The notes under the pieces: generated by a model | Told to the model about the DNA's origin: nothing | Seen by the model: only the letters and a program-made list of their open reading frames with translations | Databases searched by the model: none | From: Rhizophagus irregularis | Lineage: Eukaryota > Glomeromycota > Glomeromycetes > Glomerales > Glomeraceae | Reading direction: 5' to 3' | DNA: 64,000 nt | Assembly: GCF_026210795.1 (NCBI RefSeq) | Contig: NC_089444.1 | Location: 4,144,501-4,208,500 of the forward strand | Translations under genes and position numbers: made by a program | Part shown: piece after piece, positions 11,576-23,900 of the stretch | Position numbering within the stretch: the first letter of the stretch is position 1 | Layout: each line of letters opens with the position of its first letter

Positions 11576-11768
11576 TGTAAACAAAATGTGCTTATTTTCA
11601 TATTTATCGTAATCAAACAGAGATCTGACCAATCAGATTAAATTTCAATGATCCAGATCACTAATAAAATTGGACTATTTGCGTATTATAACAATATATT
11701 TGCAAATAGCGGCATATTTGAAAGAGTATCTTGTAAATTTATGCTGATGAGGCAAAAGTTTATTTATA

Positions 11769-11809
11769 AATAATAGTCTAATGCGGCACTACGTGCCGCA
11801 TTAGACTAT
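11769..11809. repeat. Perfect 41-base palindrome
   Basis: Arms of 19 bases (starting TAATAGTCTAATGCGGCAC and its exact complement) flank a three-base TAC centre. It resembles the larger palindrome at 35689-35759 in design: AT-rich base of stem, GC-rich top and tiny loop. Confidence 0.75.
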
Positions 11810-12032
11810 TATATAGTTTAAATCATCCAACAATAATTTATGCAATTTTTAATGAGGATAACTGAATATTTATTATTTATTAAGCAAACAAAAAAATTTA
11901 AAAGAAAGAAATATGTATATATATACAGTATATATATACTGTATAACTGAAAAACAAATCCCTACATGAATTTACAAATTAAAAATATTAAAAAAACTAA
12001 AAGGAAACCCCACTAAACATCAAAACAGAAAA

Positions 12033-12347
12033 TTATTCAATGATGAATTTAATCTTGTGTCTTCCTGACTTTTCGCAAACTGCAAGTTTCGCATTAAGGT
12101 TATCCACCAACCGAAAGTTATTTGCAGTCCAGCTTAGGTCTAGCTTCGTGACATATACAGCGATTAATTTATTTGCTTTATAATTTTTACCTATATCTGT
12201 GTTCAGCCAGTTGTTATATAATTCAATAAACGTATTGGACACGAATACTTCCCCAATTGACGTAATTCCTAGCCTAGAGTCATTGTTCATACTTCTTTTG
12301 AAGATACCCCATTCTGCATAAATAGAATCGGATTTATTTAATGGCAT
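12033..12347 (-). CDS. Hypothetical protein, 104 residues
   Basis: A 104-codon frame with an ATG start and no recognisable domain; composition is normal and not low-complexity (for example NTFIELYNNWLNTDIGKNYK). A short upstream frame on the same strand (about 12370-12490) is rich in Q, N, L and E and could be a coiled-coil exon, but I see no convincing splice connection. It could be a fragment of a transposon protein. Not recognised. Confidence 0.3.
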   Translation of the reverse strand: MPLNKSDSIYAEWGIFKRSMNNDSRLGITSIGEVFVSNTFIELYNNWLNTDIGKNYKANKLIAVYVTKLDLSWTANNFRLVDNLNAKLAVCEKSGRHKIKFIIE

Positions 12348-13007
12348 ATTTTTGTTGAATCTACAACAATTGCAATGATAAAATTATTGTTTTTCTTTTT
12401 CGATATGTAGGGTGTTTTCATACAAATTTAAATTATTTTGATATTCGTTGAGATTCTGTTCTTTCAATAACAGCGACTGTTGCCAGTCATTTAAATTTTT
12501 CTCTCTATGATCTATGATTAAGTTTACGCCATTTTTTCGAAATATTAAAAGCTTTTAAAGAAACTAATTATTGCAATCGGATGCTGATTTATTAGTTAGC
12601 TCAACTCGTGAAATTTACAAAATTTAGCAATAACCTACGCTTTGCGTATTTATTTCAGAAACAAGTTTATATGTCAATTTCTAAATTAATGTCAAAAATA
12701 ATCTGGCTGGTAATCCGCAGCTAGATTAGCTTGATATATCGGTATGATTGTCAGTTGATGAAATAAAATAAAAAAATTAGGTATTGTGAAAATTGAACCA
12801 AAAAGGTTGTGGGTTGGGGGTTGTGGGTTATAGGTAGAAGGTCGTGCAGCACTACCACTATACTAGGCATTACCACACATTTAATATATCTTAGATATAT
12901 TTTTTTGTGCATTTATAAATCTGTTAATGTTCCTTCAATCTGTTTGACTCAAAATCATTAAATTTACTGATATATTTATTTATATTTATTAAATTTACTG
13001 ACATATT
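12348..13007. other. Intergenic, nothing recognised
   Basis: AT-rich DNA with a short G/T-rich patch (about 12803-12850, repeated GGTTGTGGGTT). No gene or complete transposon is visible. Confidence 0.4.
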
Positions 13008-14250
13008 TTATTTATTTTGTAATTTACTAATCGCCTTGATAACTGGATTTTTTAATGGCCCATCATAGCCTGATTTCGTCCAACTAGGCGTGCTATTTGG
13101 CACCGTTTCTTCAACGTACTCACTAGGCTTGTACATCCGTTCACGCTTTTTGTCGCCTTTTGTTGTATTACTGTCAACATAGTACAAAAATCTGCGCAGC
13201 TTTGTTTTTAAAATGAATTAGCATATGCCAGTTATATGTAACCCATTTCAATAAATTCACTTACAGTACTGGAGCACCATTGCAGGTTACACACGACGAT
13301 TATGTTTTGCCCATCCTCGCTTTCTGAAATTTCCAGGCTATGATATCCATTTTCTGTGATTATTGGCCGCAATTCTTCGTTACTGAACTTTTGAATCAAC
13401 GGATCATTAAGGTTTCTTAAATTGTTGATGGTCTTTGATCTTTTTTTTCTTTTCTATTTTATAAAAAACTCGTAAATAAATAATGATGATTAGGATGATT
13501 AGTAAAATATAACATTTATATTTACCTCTGATCGTCGTAAATTTTGGTGTTTCCGTCCTGTTTCTTTTTTTATATCATTTTCTGATTTATTTTTGACCCG
13601 AAGATTGTCCCTTTTGTGGCGGTGCCGCTGATAAATCATCTCGTATATAACACCTTCCCCTATGGGGTAGGTGTCAAGATCCAATGTTTTCATTAAATTT
13701 GGCACAATCGTTTTAACTACAAGATCCTTTTGAGACTCAAACGTTTTTTCGATATCTAATTGAGTTTCCTGAGGCATTCTTGCCAGATTCCAGAATAGAT
13801 CTCTCTAAAAATATATTATTATCAGTAAATTTATAAAAAATAAAAAATACAGCGAAAGTTTTATTTACCCTTAATGCTTCTCTCAAATCTTTGGTCATTT
13901 CAGATACATATTGGTATCGTCGTTCATTTGACCTTTTTCTTTTCTTGTCATCTCTTGGCCTAGAATCAGAATCAAGAATTTGAGTGCCTTCCGGGTTTAA
14001 TTCTATCAATTGTATATTGACCATTAAGCAGTGAATCAGAATGTTTAGAACACAATAAGCAGAATTATACGACATACTAAATGTACCTATTTTCGATTCC
14101 GATTTTGATTCTGATTCCGAACTAGATTCGTATAAGATTTCTGATTCCGGGCTGCTTTTTGTATAAATTTATAAATATATATCAATTTTTGATAAGTTAA
14201 CTGACATGAAGGGTTACTTACTTTTCCTTATGAAGCTTTTTATTTCCCAT
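13008..14250 (-). CDS. Six-exon gene of unknown function, paralogue of 47514-49331
   Basis: Six exons join into one open frame of 296 residues: 14222-14250, 14087-14154, 13869-14002, 13526-13804, 13265-13453, 13008-13199. Lengths sum to 891 bases. All junctions are GT-AG with 64-84-base introns. The start ATG at 14250 gives MGNKKLHKEN. A Ser/Glu-rich acidic stretch (SSSESESKSESK) and a basic KKRKRSNERR segment follow, then a helical middle (DLREALR across the third junction, MPQETQLDIEKTFESQKDLV), a block KKRSKTINNL, and a C-terminal SWTKSGYDGPLKNPVIKA. The paralogue shares the last three introns at the same positions and the same exon length of 279 bases, which supports real splicing. I do not recognise the family. 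Since the paralogue lies beside a CACTA transposase gene, a transposon accessory (DNA-binding) protein is possible; a host gene family is the alternative. Confidence 0.7.
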
Positions 14251-15099
14251 TTTGTAACTCTATTGAAAGTTATATTGAAAAAAAAAGAGAAAGTTATGTA
14301 TCGGTTAGCCTCCGAAGTTCATAAAAAAGGTCTGGTTCTTTATCTATTAGGAAGCCTTGTTGGTAGAGGGCTCGGAAGCCTTCGGGCTTTTGACTTTGGT
14401 CGTTGCAGCCATCCAACGATAAGATTTTATAACTTTACTTACTATAAAGGACTGAAAGAACTGAAAATTTTGACCAAAAAAAAAGACTTTTATAATATGG
14501 TAAAAAAGAAACACTGGTCAAATGATGAAATATCGGGTAATAACGTATTGGTCAAATATCAGGAAATAATCAGAAACCCGATATGGCATGATAGGCAATA
14601 TTAAACATTTACAAGTATCGGTAATCCAAAATGTTTAATAATATTTTATGAAAAAAATCTGATTTTTTAAAGACATATCATTAAAATATCAGAAAATTTT
14701 ATTATACCTATCAGTAGTCTGATAGGTCATTGGAATAATTTACGGCATGTAATTATTTCTATTCCCACAAAAATCTTCGATCTTTTTTTTAATTGATAAA
14801 CTTTTTTTTTTTTACACTTTAAAGTTAATTTTTTTTAACTTTTTTCTTACAATACTTTAAATAAATAAATTTTTATCACACCTTTTGAAGAACCAAATAT
14901 TTAACTCGAAATTAAATTTCTAACTTCTGGCAAGCTCGTCCAACGTTCAGAATATAATCTGCAACATGCAGAAACGGATTAAAAAGTTTCACTTTAGTAG
15001 TCTCCGGACTTCTTTTCTTTTGAAGGAAACGCCAGACTCTTGGAGACTTTAAGGAAGCCGAAGACATATACCAGTATCTAAATTAGTTCCAGTCTTCCG

Positions 15100-16990
15100 G
15101 AGTAAGCAAAAAATTTTTTTTATTTATTTTAATGAACGTTAGCACTAATATTCTTTTTTATTTTTTAGGTCCAGAACGCCGAAGGTATAGGTTCAGAATT
15201 TGACATTTCGAAGGTATACTTCTTTGAAATAATTTTTTTTTTTATTTTTTCAACTAGCGAAACGTTTATTAACGCTTCGTTTTTTTTGCTTTTTTAGGTT
15301 CGACTTCTTTAGGCGGCTCCTTAGACGGATGTAACTCGACATTTTAAAGGTATACTTGAAGTATACTTTGAAATATATTTTTTTTTATTTTTTTTCAACG
15401 AAACGTTTATTAATGTTTCATTTTTTTTTTCTTTTAGGTTCGGTTTCTTTTGGGTGGCTTTTTAGACGGATAAAATTAAACTCAACATTTCGAAGATATA
15501 CTTCAAGTATACTTCGAAATATCTTTTTTCATTTTTCAACGAAATGAACAGTAAGTTTCGCAACACGTTGCGAAACTTACAATTTTTTTTTTCTTTGAGA
15601 GTTTGAGAAACGTTATTCTGACATTTCTCTTTTTTTTTTGTAGGTTCAAGTGGGGAGCTTCAAAATGGCAAACCTTGAATGGTAAGTTTTACAACGCGAA
15701 ACTTATTTTTTATTTATTTTTTTTGTAAGAAACATTATATTAACGTTTCTCTCTTTTTTTTTGTAGGTTCAAGTGTTCGGCTCAGTGTTTCAAAACGGTA
15801 AGTTTAAACGTTGCGAAACAATCTTTTTTTTTATTCTTTTTTTTGTAAGAAACGTTATATTAACGTTTCTTCTTTTTTTGTAGATACTCTCTGGATATTG
15901 GATTTCGGTTAGGTTTTGAAGTTTCGTTTTGAAACTTCGATTCTTTTTTTTTTATTTTTTTTTAAAGAAACGTTACTAATGTTTCTTTATATATTTTTGT
16001 AAGCTCCCTTCGACTTTTATACCGGACTGGGATGCTAAGGCCTAAGAAAGGGTAAGTTTCAAAACTTTCAATATTTTTTTTATTTTTTTTTTGTAGAATC
16101 TGTAGGCTCCGCTGCTCCGGTACTCTAAGGTTGAAATGGTAAGTTTCGTAATGATTTTTGTTATGAAACTTTATTTTTTTTATTAAGAAACATTTTAACG
16201 TTTCTTTTTCTTTTTTTTGTAGGATTTGTTGAGCTCGGTATTTAAATTCGGTAAGTTTTTTTGTCGAAACTAAATATTTTTTTTTTCAATAAATCAGATT
16301 TAGATATATGGGGGCTGTTAAAGAAATGTATCAACGTTCTTTTTTTCAATTTTTTTGGGTTACCGGACTCCTAGGAACTTGGAAGTCTCGGTATAATATA
16401 TGGGTGGCGTATGACGTTTGATTGTGTTAAAGAAATGTACTAACGTTTCTTTTTTCATTTTCTTAGGTTACCGGACTTGGAAGAATCCGGTAAAATATAT
16501 GGGAGGAGTTTATGGTGTTAATTGTATTAAAGAAACGTATTAACGTTTCTTTTTTTTCATTTTTTTAGGTTACCGGACTCCTAGGAATTTGGAAGAACCC
16601 GGTAAAGTATATGGGGAAGTGTATAGCGTTGGTGTTTAATTATGTTAAAGAAACGTATTAACGTTTCTTTTTTTGTTTTTTTAGATTACCGGACTCCTAG
16701 AAATTTGGGAGAACCTGGACTTAGGTATATGGGATAATGCGGTGTATGGTGTTTAATTGTTTTAAAAAAACGTACTAACATTTCTTTCTTTTTTAGTAGG
16801 AACGCCAGACAAGATTATGAACTGGACTTTGGACGAAAGGTAAATAGAAGGGTTTTTCTATTTTTTTTTTGTAACATTTTTAACGTTACTTTTTTCATTT
16901 TCTTGTAGATAATTCGCTCAAGATGAAATTGACACAAGGTACCAGAACTTATTTTTTTTAATATTTTTCGTTAAGAACGTTTACTAAACG
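15100..16990 (+). repeat. Array C of intron-like hairpin modules
   Basis: Roughly 14 units on the plus strand. Exon-like blocks are short; introns open with GTAAGT, often in a hairpin such as AAGTTTCG with CGAAACTT, pass through AAGAAACGTTA paired with TAACGTTTCTT, and end TTTTTGTAG or TTTTTTAG. Around 16360-16740 the exon-like block is close to TTACCGGACTCCTAGGAA and recurs four to five times. Confidence 0.8.
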
Positions 16991-17152
16991 TTCTTTTTTT
17001 TTTATAGAGAACGAAATAATATTTCACTCACAATTTTACCAAGTCAAAATCAACCTAATCTACCACAATCTAATATTCATCTTCTGCTTAATTCGTTTGG
17101 TATTAGTAGGCAATAGTTCGGAAGAGTTAGCATAAAAACTTTGGGAAAAATA

Positions 17153-17204
17153 GTTGTTTGTTGGAATCGAACCAACTGGAATAATATTCCAAACCATTAA
17201 CAAC
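17153..17204 (-). other. tRNA T-arm-like fragment
   Basis: Read on the minus strand, GTTGGTTCGATTCCAAC is a perfect T-arm (five-base stem, TTCGATT loop, B-box match). It is followed by AAACAAC, which can pair with an upstream GTTGTT, and then by a T-run. A short TGGAA/TTCCA hairpin lies between. There is no D-arm and the whole is far too short for a normal tRNA, so this is a degenerate tRNA or SINE remnant. Confidence 0.3.
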
Positions 17205-17942
17205 ATAATGTAGATAGATAGAATAGGATAAATTAACGAATATAATTTTTAAAAATATAATAATAAAATAAATATATATATATATATGTTATTATGTTAA
17301 ATAAATAAATAAATGAATAATATATAGTATATATAAATGAATAAATAATAAGTTTCAGGTTTCGATGTAGCAAATATACATCTAATATTATAAATAGTTC
17401 GGAGAAATATCAGATTGCTGAAATTCTCCCGATATTCATATAGCACTTTACCGTTATGTTCTAACCTGAAAGTCACATGACTTATACCTGATCTGCGCCG
17501 AGAACCGGTCACAAATCGGGTGGATCAATCAGCTGCCATTCAGGTTAAAATCGAAAACATATAATAGGGCTATCGGATAAATGAAATTTACCCGGTAGCC
17601 CTTCATTCGACCAGTGAAAGACGTTTCGCTCTGCAATATAATTAATTCGCAAATGTATCGTTCTTAACCCAACACGCGGTGCTGACCCGCATAATATATT
17701 TTAATAAGGGGTCAGATGATGTCACCAGAAGGGTCAAGTCCGATATTTTTGCAACTAAATCATTTAGTGAATTACTAAAACGGACGGACCACGTGATAAT
17801 TTTCTGGTTTCGCTATAGTAAAACCCGATTAATATTAATTTTTCATTAATACCCTGTACAATTTCCTATCTTCACATTGTAAACGGTCGAATATCAAGCA
17901 TGAAAAGATGATAAAATTCAACTACCAAACGTAATTGCCAAA

Positions 17943-18932
17943 TGTTAAGAACGAACAAATTAATTATGAATTGGCGTAGATGGATAAATAATTAGCCGAA
18001 AAGGATAAACATTTAGGAAGAGTAATGATCTACATGATGTAATATTTATCAAATGATTGACAAAGAACCAATAGGATAAATAGAGTCGATCAATTGCGGC
18101 TTAGCAATCTTTAACAATAAGAACGATTAGAAAGAATAATTATAAGCCACAAAAGATGGATTATAAGCAAAACACATGAAGCGGATTGAAAGAACATATA
18201 AAATAATGTCGGAAAGATTAAAGAACATAAAATAATATAAAAGATAACATAAAAAGATAATACAAAGATATTATAAAAGATAATATATATATAAAAGATA
18301 GCATATTAAAAGATAGCGTATTTAAAATATAGAAAGATAGTTCAAAGATAATATAAAAGATAGTATATAGATAGAATAGAAAGTAGTGTAAATTTGTATA
18401 AATAGAGAACGGAATTCAAAGTAATTCCACAGTTCTCATCCACAGAACTCAATAAAAATATAAGTTTTATTTTTTAATTATTTGTTAGTAAAGTTTAATG
18501 TTAATTAAAGGTAATAGGTTCGCCCTAAACTTTAATTAATGTTTGCTTAATTAATTTTAATTGAATAAATGGAAATTTTAAGATGAATTAAATGTACACT
18601 TTTGGAAAGTAATAATTCGTAGCGAGAGCTATCGAAGTTTGAAATTAAAGGTAAAAGTGGATATAATTTGGGGAAAATTTAGAGAAGTTAAATTTTATAT
18701 CGTTCGACGTTTTATATTACTAACGCTATTTATGTTGTGAACCAAGAATGTTGTCGTATATTGTTGTTATATGTTGTTCGTTGATTATGTTATTGTTAAT
18801 TATGTTGTTGATAATTTGTTCGTTTGTTTAATTGTTCGTTCGTTCGTTCATTCGTTCGTTCGACCATGAGAATGCCTGTTCGATGTGGCAACTCTGTAAA
18901 TTGATGACAGAGGGAATTGGGGGATCTCAACA
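17943..18932 (+). mobile_element. Probable solo LTR of a related gypsy-like element
   Basis: It begins TGTTAAG and ends CTCAACA (inverted TGTT/AACA), with TGCCA at 17936-17940 and again at 18933-18937, although two extra A's separate the left copy from the end. It contains TATAAATAG (18397) and AATAAA (18451), the promoter and polyadenylation layout of an LTR. It also contains GATAAATAATTAGCCGAA, which the LTR at 19326 also carries. A purine-rich AAAGATA repeat fills 18220-18380. There is no second copy and no internal region. Confidence 0.55.
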
Positions 18933-19325
18933 TGCCATTTAGCAATAATAGTCTATTCAGACTGGATTAATATATGAAATTGTACATATTAAAAGCTCTT
19001 TATTCGTCGATTTTGACATTCATAAATAGACTATAAGATATATACGTAGAAATTCTCAAATTTTTCATTGAACGCTTCGATCTTACTAAAACATAATCAT
19101 GTCTACAAAACTTAGAAATAAAGTATCATGTGATTGCAAGGAATGCAATGGCAAATATGTTGATGAAAGAACCAGAAAAAGACATCTAGATTTAGAGCGT
19201 CATTTAGCGTCTAGCGTTTCTGGATTTGTCCCTTTTTTACCCGGAAATAATCGGATTAAGACAGCACATACCGTCTATCATAGTCCGATCGTAGAAGGAT
19301 CATCAAGATCAAAAGAAATGACCAA

Positions 19326-19938
19326 TGTAACTGAAGATATGGGATAGATTACACAGAAATTAATGTTAGATAGTGATAATTAGTTAACTGAAAATATAAT
19401 ACGGATAAATAATTAGCCGAAGGATAAATAATTAACCGATAAAATATTATTTATAGTTTAGTTTAGTTTAGTCACAAGATAGTCATATGATAATACATCT
19501 TTATTTTCTTATTATTCTTAAATTTTTATTAGTAGAAAAGTTAGAAATAGTAGAAATAATTTTCTTAAAAATGTATAAATATAGGTGGGATTCGATAGGA
19601 ATTCCGCAGTCAATTTTTGGCTCAAATAAAATAATATTGAAATATTAATTATTAAAAGTTATTCAAATATGAATATGCTCATTATACGCTTGAGAATTAA
19701 TTAATATTATATTATAAGTCCAGAGAAGTAAAGTAAGGGAAATTATCCCAGTTTGATTATTATATGAATTGTAATAATAAGTTAAGAGAACTCTCGCAGT
19801 TTGTAAGAGAAATTATGAGAATATAAGAGATATAAAGGAAAGAGAGCGAGAAGTTAAGAGATTATAAAATCTAAACCAAGCATAATATTGAACTGAGTAT
19901 GAGTTTAGTCTACTGATATGTGGCAGGTATCGGTGACA
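19326..19938 (+). repeat. 5' LTR
   Basis: 613 bp from TGTAACTG to GGTGACA. It holds TATAAATAGG (TATA-like) followed by AATAAAATA, a plausible promoter and polyadenylation signal. Compared with the 3' LTR I find three substitutions by eye: AAATTAATG/AAATCAATG, CATTATACG/CATTGTACG and GTAAGGG/GTAAAGG. Confidence 0.9.
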
Positions 19939-19941
19939 ATT

Positions 19942-19959
19942 TGGTGCAATGCTTCTGAG
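19942..19959 (+). other. Candidate tRNA primer-binding site
   Basis: Three bases after the 5' LTR comes TGGTGCAATGCTTCTGAG. It begins TGG, the complement of the CCA end of a tRNA, as expected for minus-strand priming. I cannot name the tRNA from this sequence alone. Confidence 0.6.
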
Positions 19960-20519
19960 AAAGAAAATGATTGACTGTGTGTCATCATACTGGCTATCTT
20001 CATATAGTCAGGTACCTGTGTGGTATTCCTGAGAATCTGGACTCAAGTATATAAAAGAAAAGTTATTAAAAGTACAATGAGAAAATGAATGAAATATGGA
20101 TCGAGTAGGGTTTATAGGAGAGATGTCTGTGTACTATAAACCAAGAAAACAAGTTATTAATTGAAATATGGTATAGGAAAGATCCATAAGAAATAAAAGA
20201 GAACAGGGTTGAATAAGGTTTATCAAAAGATGTGATAGTGGTTCAATCGCCAGCGAATATGTCAATAAAACATTGTCTTTAGACAAGAACCTTATACATG
20301 AAACTAATGTATAAGAAGTAGTTGATTATTTTAAAGATGCATGGTTATTTGAGTTACTAAAAGAAATGAAAATGATAAACAGATTTAGTATTGTATGAAA
20401 GACCCTGAGAAAAATAAGAAATATGAAACTTATTATAAGAGAGAATTCCTGTGTACTATAATAAGTTATAGAAGACTGTAAGGATTCCGCAGTTGGAATA
20501 AAGGAATCAGAAATAAAAT

Positions 20520-20636
20520 AAAGAGAAGCTGTTATTCTTCAACCTGAATAAAAAGAACAAATAAAATAAAAGAGAGTAGCTGTTATTCTTCAACTTGAAT
20601 AAAAAGAACAAATATAAGAAGATTAGCTGTTATTTC
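20520..20636 (+). repeat. Leader tandem repeat of the retrotransposon
   Basis: Two complete copies and one interrupted copy of GCTGTTATTCTTCAACCTGA followed by ATAAAAAGAACAAATA, about 50 bp apart. The third copy is broken by the CACTA-type element at 20640 and continues at 25714 (TTCAGCGTGAATAAAA). Confidence 0.7.
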
Positions 20637-21959
20637 TTCCACTGGTCAAAATTGATGTTATCGGGCACATATCATCTACCCGATATGTGCCTGATATGTA
20701 TAAGATATATGTGCGATATTTAACAATACTACACATATCAGGTACCCAATATGTGTAGTACAAATGTAGAAATTCGGACACATATATTATACATATCAGA
20801 TACATATCGGGTACATATCAGGTAGTAAAATATCAGTTACATATAGTATACATATCAGATACCCGATAGATTCTAATAAATATCGGACAGATATTACATA
20901 CTTATCGGGCACATGATATGTGTAGTACAATTGCAGAAATTCGGTGACATATAGCATAAATATCAGATAGATTTCGGATAGATATTATACATTTATCTGA
21001 CTAGCATTCTATATATACCAATAACGTATAATATACACATTTCAGATAGTAGTATTTATGCTAATTTAATAGATTTATAATTTAAATTCAATTGTTAAAA
21101 GTTTTATTTATATTTTTTAAAAATATTACAAAAAAAAATTATTATTTTATATAAATTCAATTAAAATTATGTAGATACTAATTTATAATTAATGTGTTCA
21201 CTTGTTTGTTGCTTAGTATTTGTATTTTCATTTTATCATCTGTTTATTAATAATTTGATATTTAAATAATAATAAAAAATGTTAAAGAGAGTAAGAGATT
21301 AGTGTTAGAAAATATTAGTATAAATATTAGTAAATAGAAGTGTAGTAGAAAATGTTAGTAAATACATTAGAAGTATTAATAAAAAATATTTAGTAGTAAA
21401 ATATAAAAAGAAATGTTAGTAGAAGTGTTAAAAAAAGTTTAGTACGTAGCATAGTAATAGAAACATTAGTAGGAGAAAAACATATTAGTAAGAACATTAA
21501 GAAAAGAGATATAACAGAAAATGTTAGAAAAAAAAATGGCAATAAAAAATATACCTTTGTATTTATTTTGGACAAAACAATAAAATAAAAATTTTTAAAA
21601 GAGAAAAGATTTTAAGAAAAAAAAAAAAAAAAAAAACGCGAAAGACAAATAAATAAAAAAATCGTATTACCACGTGATTAACAATAATTATTAATTTTTA
21701 TTGGCTATTTAGGTAATTATTGATTTTAAATTGGTTTGTGTAATGCATTTATACTAAAAGTACATTCAATTACACTCAATTGCACTGCAGTTAAACTCTT
21801 TATCACTTTAAATACAAAATCATACATTCCTACGCTGTATATACCAATTAGTCATCTATCGGTCACCTATCGGTCACCTATCATGCATATACCGGATACC
21901 CGATTCATCCAAAATTCAAAAATAAAAGAAACATAATTTATGTTTCTTTAATATATTAA

Positions 21960-23890
21960 AAAATTCCTAAGCTTACAATTTCAAGTCTAGGTTCATCCAA
22001 AAGTCCAGCAACCTAAAAAAAGAAGAAAGAATCGTTTAGTAACGTTTCTTAAAGAATAAAATAAAAAAACCACCCACCCTTTTTTTACCTAAATTCCAAA
22101 GTTCAGGTCGTATTATTCGTCCGGCAACCTAAAAAAAAGAAAAAGAGAAAAGAGAAGCATTAAAAACGTTTCTCTTAAAAAAAACAAAAAATATTACTCC
22201 GCTTATCTGGGTTCATCTAAAAGTTTTTCGAAGGTAAATACCTTCGAATTTTCATTTCACCATCCCGGAGACCTAAAAATTAAACCAAAACGTTAATTAC
22301 GTTTTGTTGAAAAACAAAAAAAAATAAATTTTTTCAAAGGTAAATAAATACCTTTGAATTTTCATTTTACCATCCAGGAATCTGAATACCTATAAAAAAA
22401 TAAAATCAAATATTAGTTACGTTTCATTGAAAAAAAAATAACAAAATTAGAAGAATTTCGAAGTATACTTTGAAATTCTATCCAAGGATCTAAGGATTCT
22501 GCTAACCTATGCCGATGCCTATAAAATAAACGAAAATAAGGTTGGTTAGTTAAATAAAAAAAAATTTTGAAATAAAAAGTTTAGAAGCATTTATTCGCTT
22601 TAAAACTTACCAATCCAAAGCCTAAAGAGTAACTGAACCGATACCTAAAAAATAAAATAAGAAAATAAATTAAATTAACTTAAAAAAAAAAATAATAAAT
22701 TTCGAAGCTTTTGCTTCGAAACTCACATATATAATGCCCATCACAAGGATATCTGATATCTACATACAAATAAAAAAAATTAATTAAATTAAAAAAAAAT
22801 TATTTCAAATAAATTTCAAAGCAAAATGCTTTGAACTTTGAAGCTTACCTATCCAATGCCTATCCAAGGGTATCCGATGGAATTAATATAATAACCTATA
22901 AAATAAAATAAAATAAAAATTATTAATTAATTAAAAAAAAATTATTTCGAAGTTTTCAAATTTACCTATATATCCAAAGCCCAAGAGCTAAAAGCCGAAA
23001 CCTAACAAATAAAGAAAAAAAAAATCAAAAAAAAAATCATTTTTTTGTTTTAATAAAAAGTTTCGAAGCTCTTCGAAACTCACATATCCAAAGCTGCCCA
23101 TGTCAAGAGCTAAAAGCCGATCGCGAAACCTACAAAGAAAAAAATTAAAAAATAATTATTTTTTTTTTTAACAAAAGAATTTTCGAAGCTCTTCGAAACT
23201 TACCTATATCCAAAGTTCATGAACCAGAAGCCAATATCTAATTAAATATAATATAAATTAAAAAAATATTTTATAAAAAAGTTTTGAAGTGAATTTCACT
23301 TTGAAACTTACCATTCTAAAACTTAAAGACATCGTAGCTAGTGCTCTGAACGAGTCGAGTTGAATCCGAGTCTAAATTGATACTCAACTTGACTCGAGTC
23401 AACCCAGTTCAGCCTGCTTAAAAATAATGCTTTAATAACTACGTTTTTAATTGCAATGAATACACCTGCACACACCCATTTATCTCTATTCCTGATCACC
23501 GTTCTGAAAGAAGAGACCGTTCCTAAAAAAAATAAGAATAAGGTGAGTAAAAAAAAGAACAATAAAATCAAAGAAAAAAATGAAAAAAAAATGAAAATAT
23601 ACTAACCTCCTGCCTTCTTAGAAGTTTACCGAAATCACCGTTCTGAAAGAAGATACCATTCCTGCTGAAGAAATAAGAATAAGGTGAGTAAAGAAAGAAT
23701 AATAAAATCAAAGAAAAAAATGAAAAAAAATGCAAATATACTAACCTTTCGCACCTCTTGCATTTTTAGAAGTTGCCATTCCGAAAGAAGAGACCATTCC
23801 TAAAGAAATAAGAATAAAGTAAGCAAAAAAAGAAACCCGAAAAAAAAAATAAAAATGTACTAACCTTCCACACCTTTTGCATTCTAGAAG
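21960..23890 (-). repeat. Array D of intron-like hairpin modules, minus strand
   Basis: Here the donor, branch-like motif and acceptor read on the minus strand: plus-strand CTTACC or ACTCAC marks donors, GTTAGTAAC and related motifs mark branch hairpins, and CCTAAAAAA marks acceptors. About 14 units are visible. Between about 23331 and 23450 a GAGTCGAG-rich patch with self-complementary arms interrupts it. The units around 23490-23890 share the exon-like block CGTTCTGAAAGAAGAGACC, which reappears at 25345-25375 on the far side of nested element E. Confidence 0.75.
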
Positions 23891-23900
23891 TCCATCGAAA

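Larger units (their letters stand above)
14512..17616. mobile_element. Non-autonomous CACTA-type element C
   Basis: The left end CACTGGTCAAATGA and the inverted right end CACTGGTCGAATGA are flanked by AAA on both sides (14509-14511 and 17617-17619), a 3-bp duplication. The subterminal DNA carries ATCGGGTA-type motifs. No transposase is present. The interior is the intron-like array plus about 600 bases of AT-rich DNA with a tRNA-arm-like piece. Confidence 0.75.

Noticed and set aside
11346-11632. Three overlapping minus-strand frames with CEFF/LPICEF peptides
   Set aside because: Produced by the short tandem repeat at 11467-11575 in three phases.
14206-14604. Plus-strand frame of 132 codons
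   Set aside because: Its first part is antisense to exon 1 of the 13008-14250 gene and its last part runs into the CACTA-type element at 14512. No domain or splice support.
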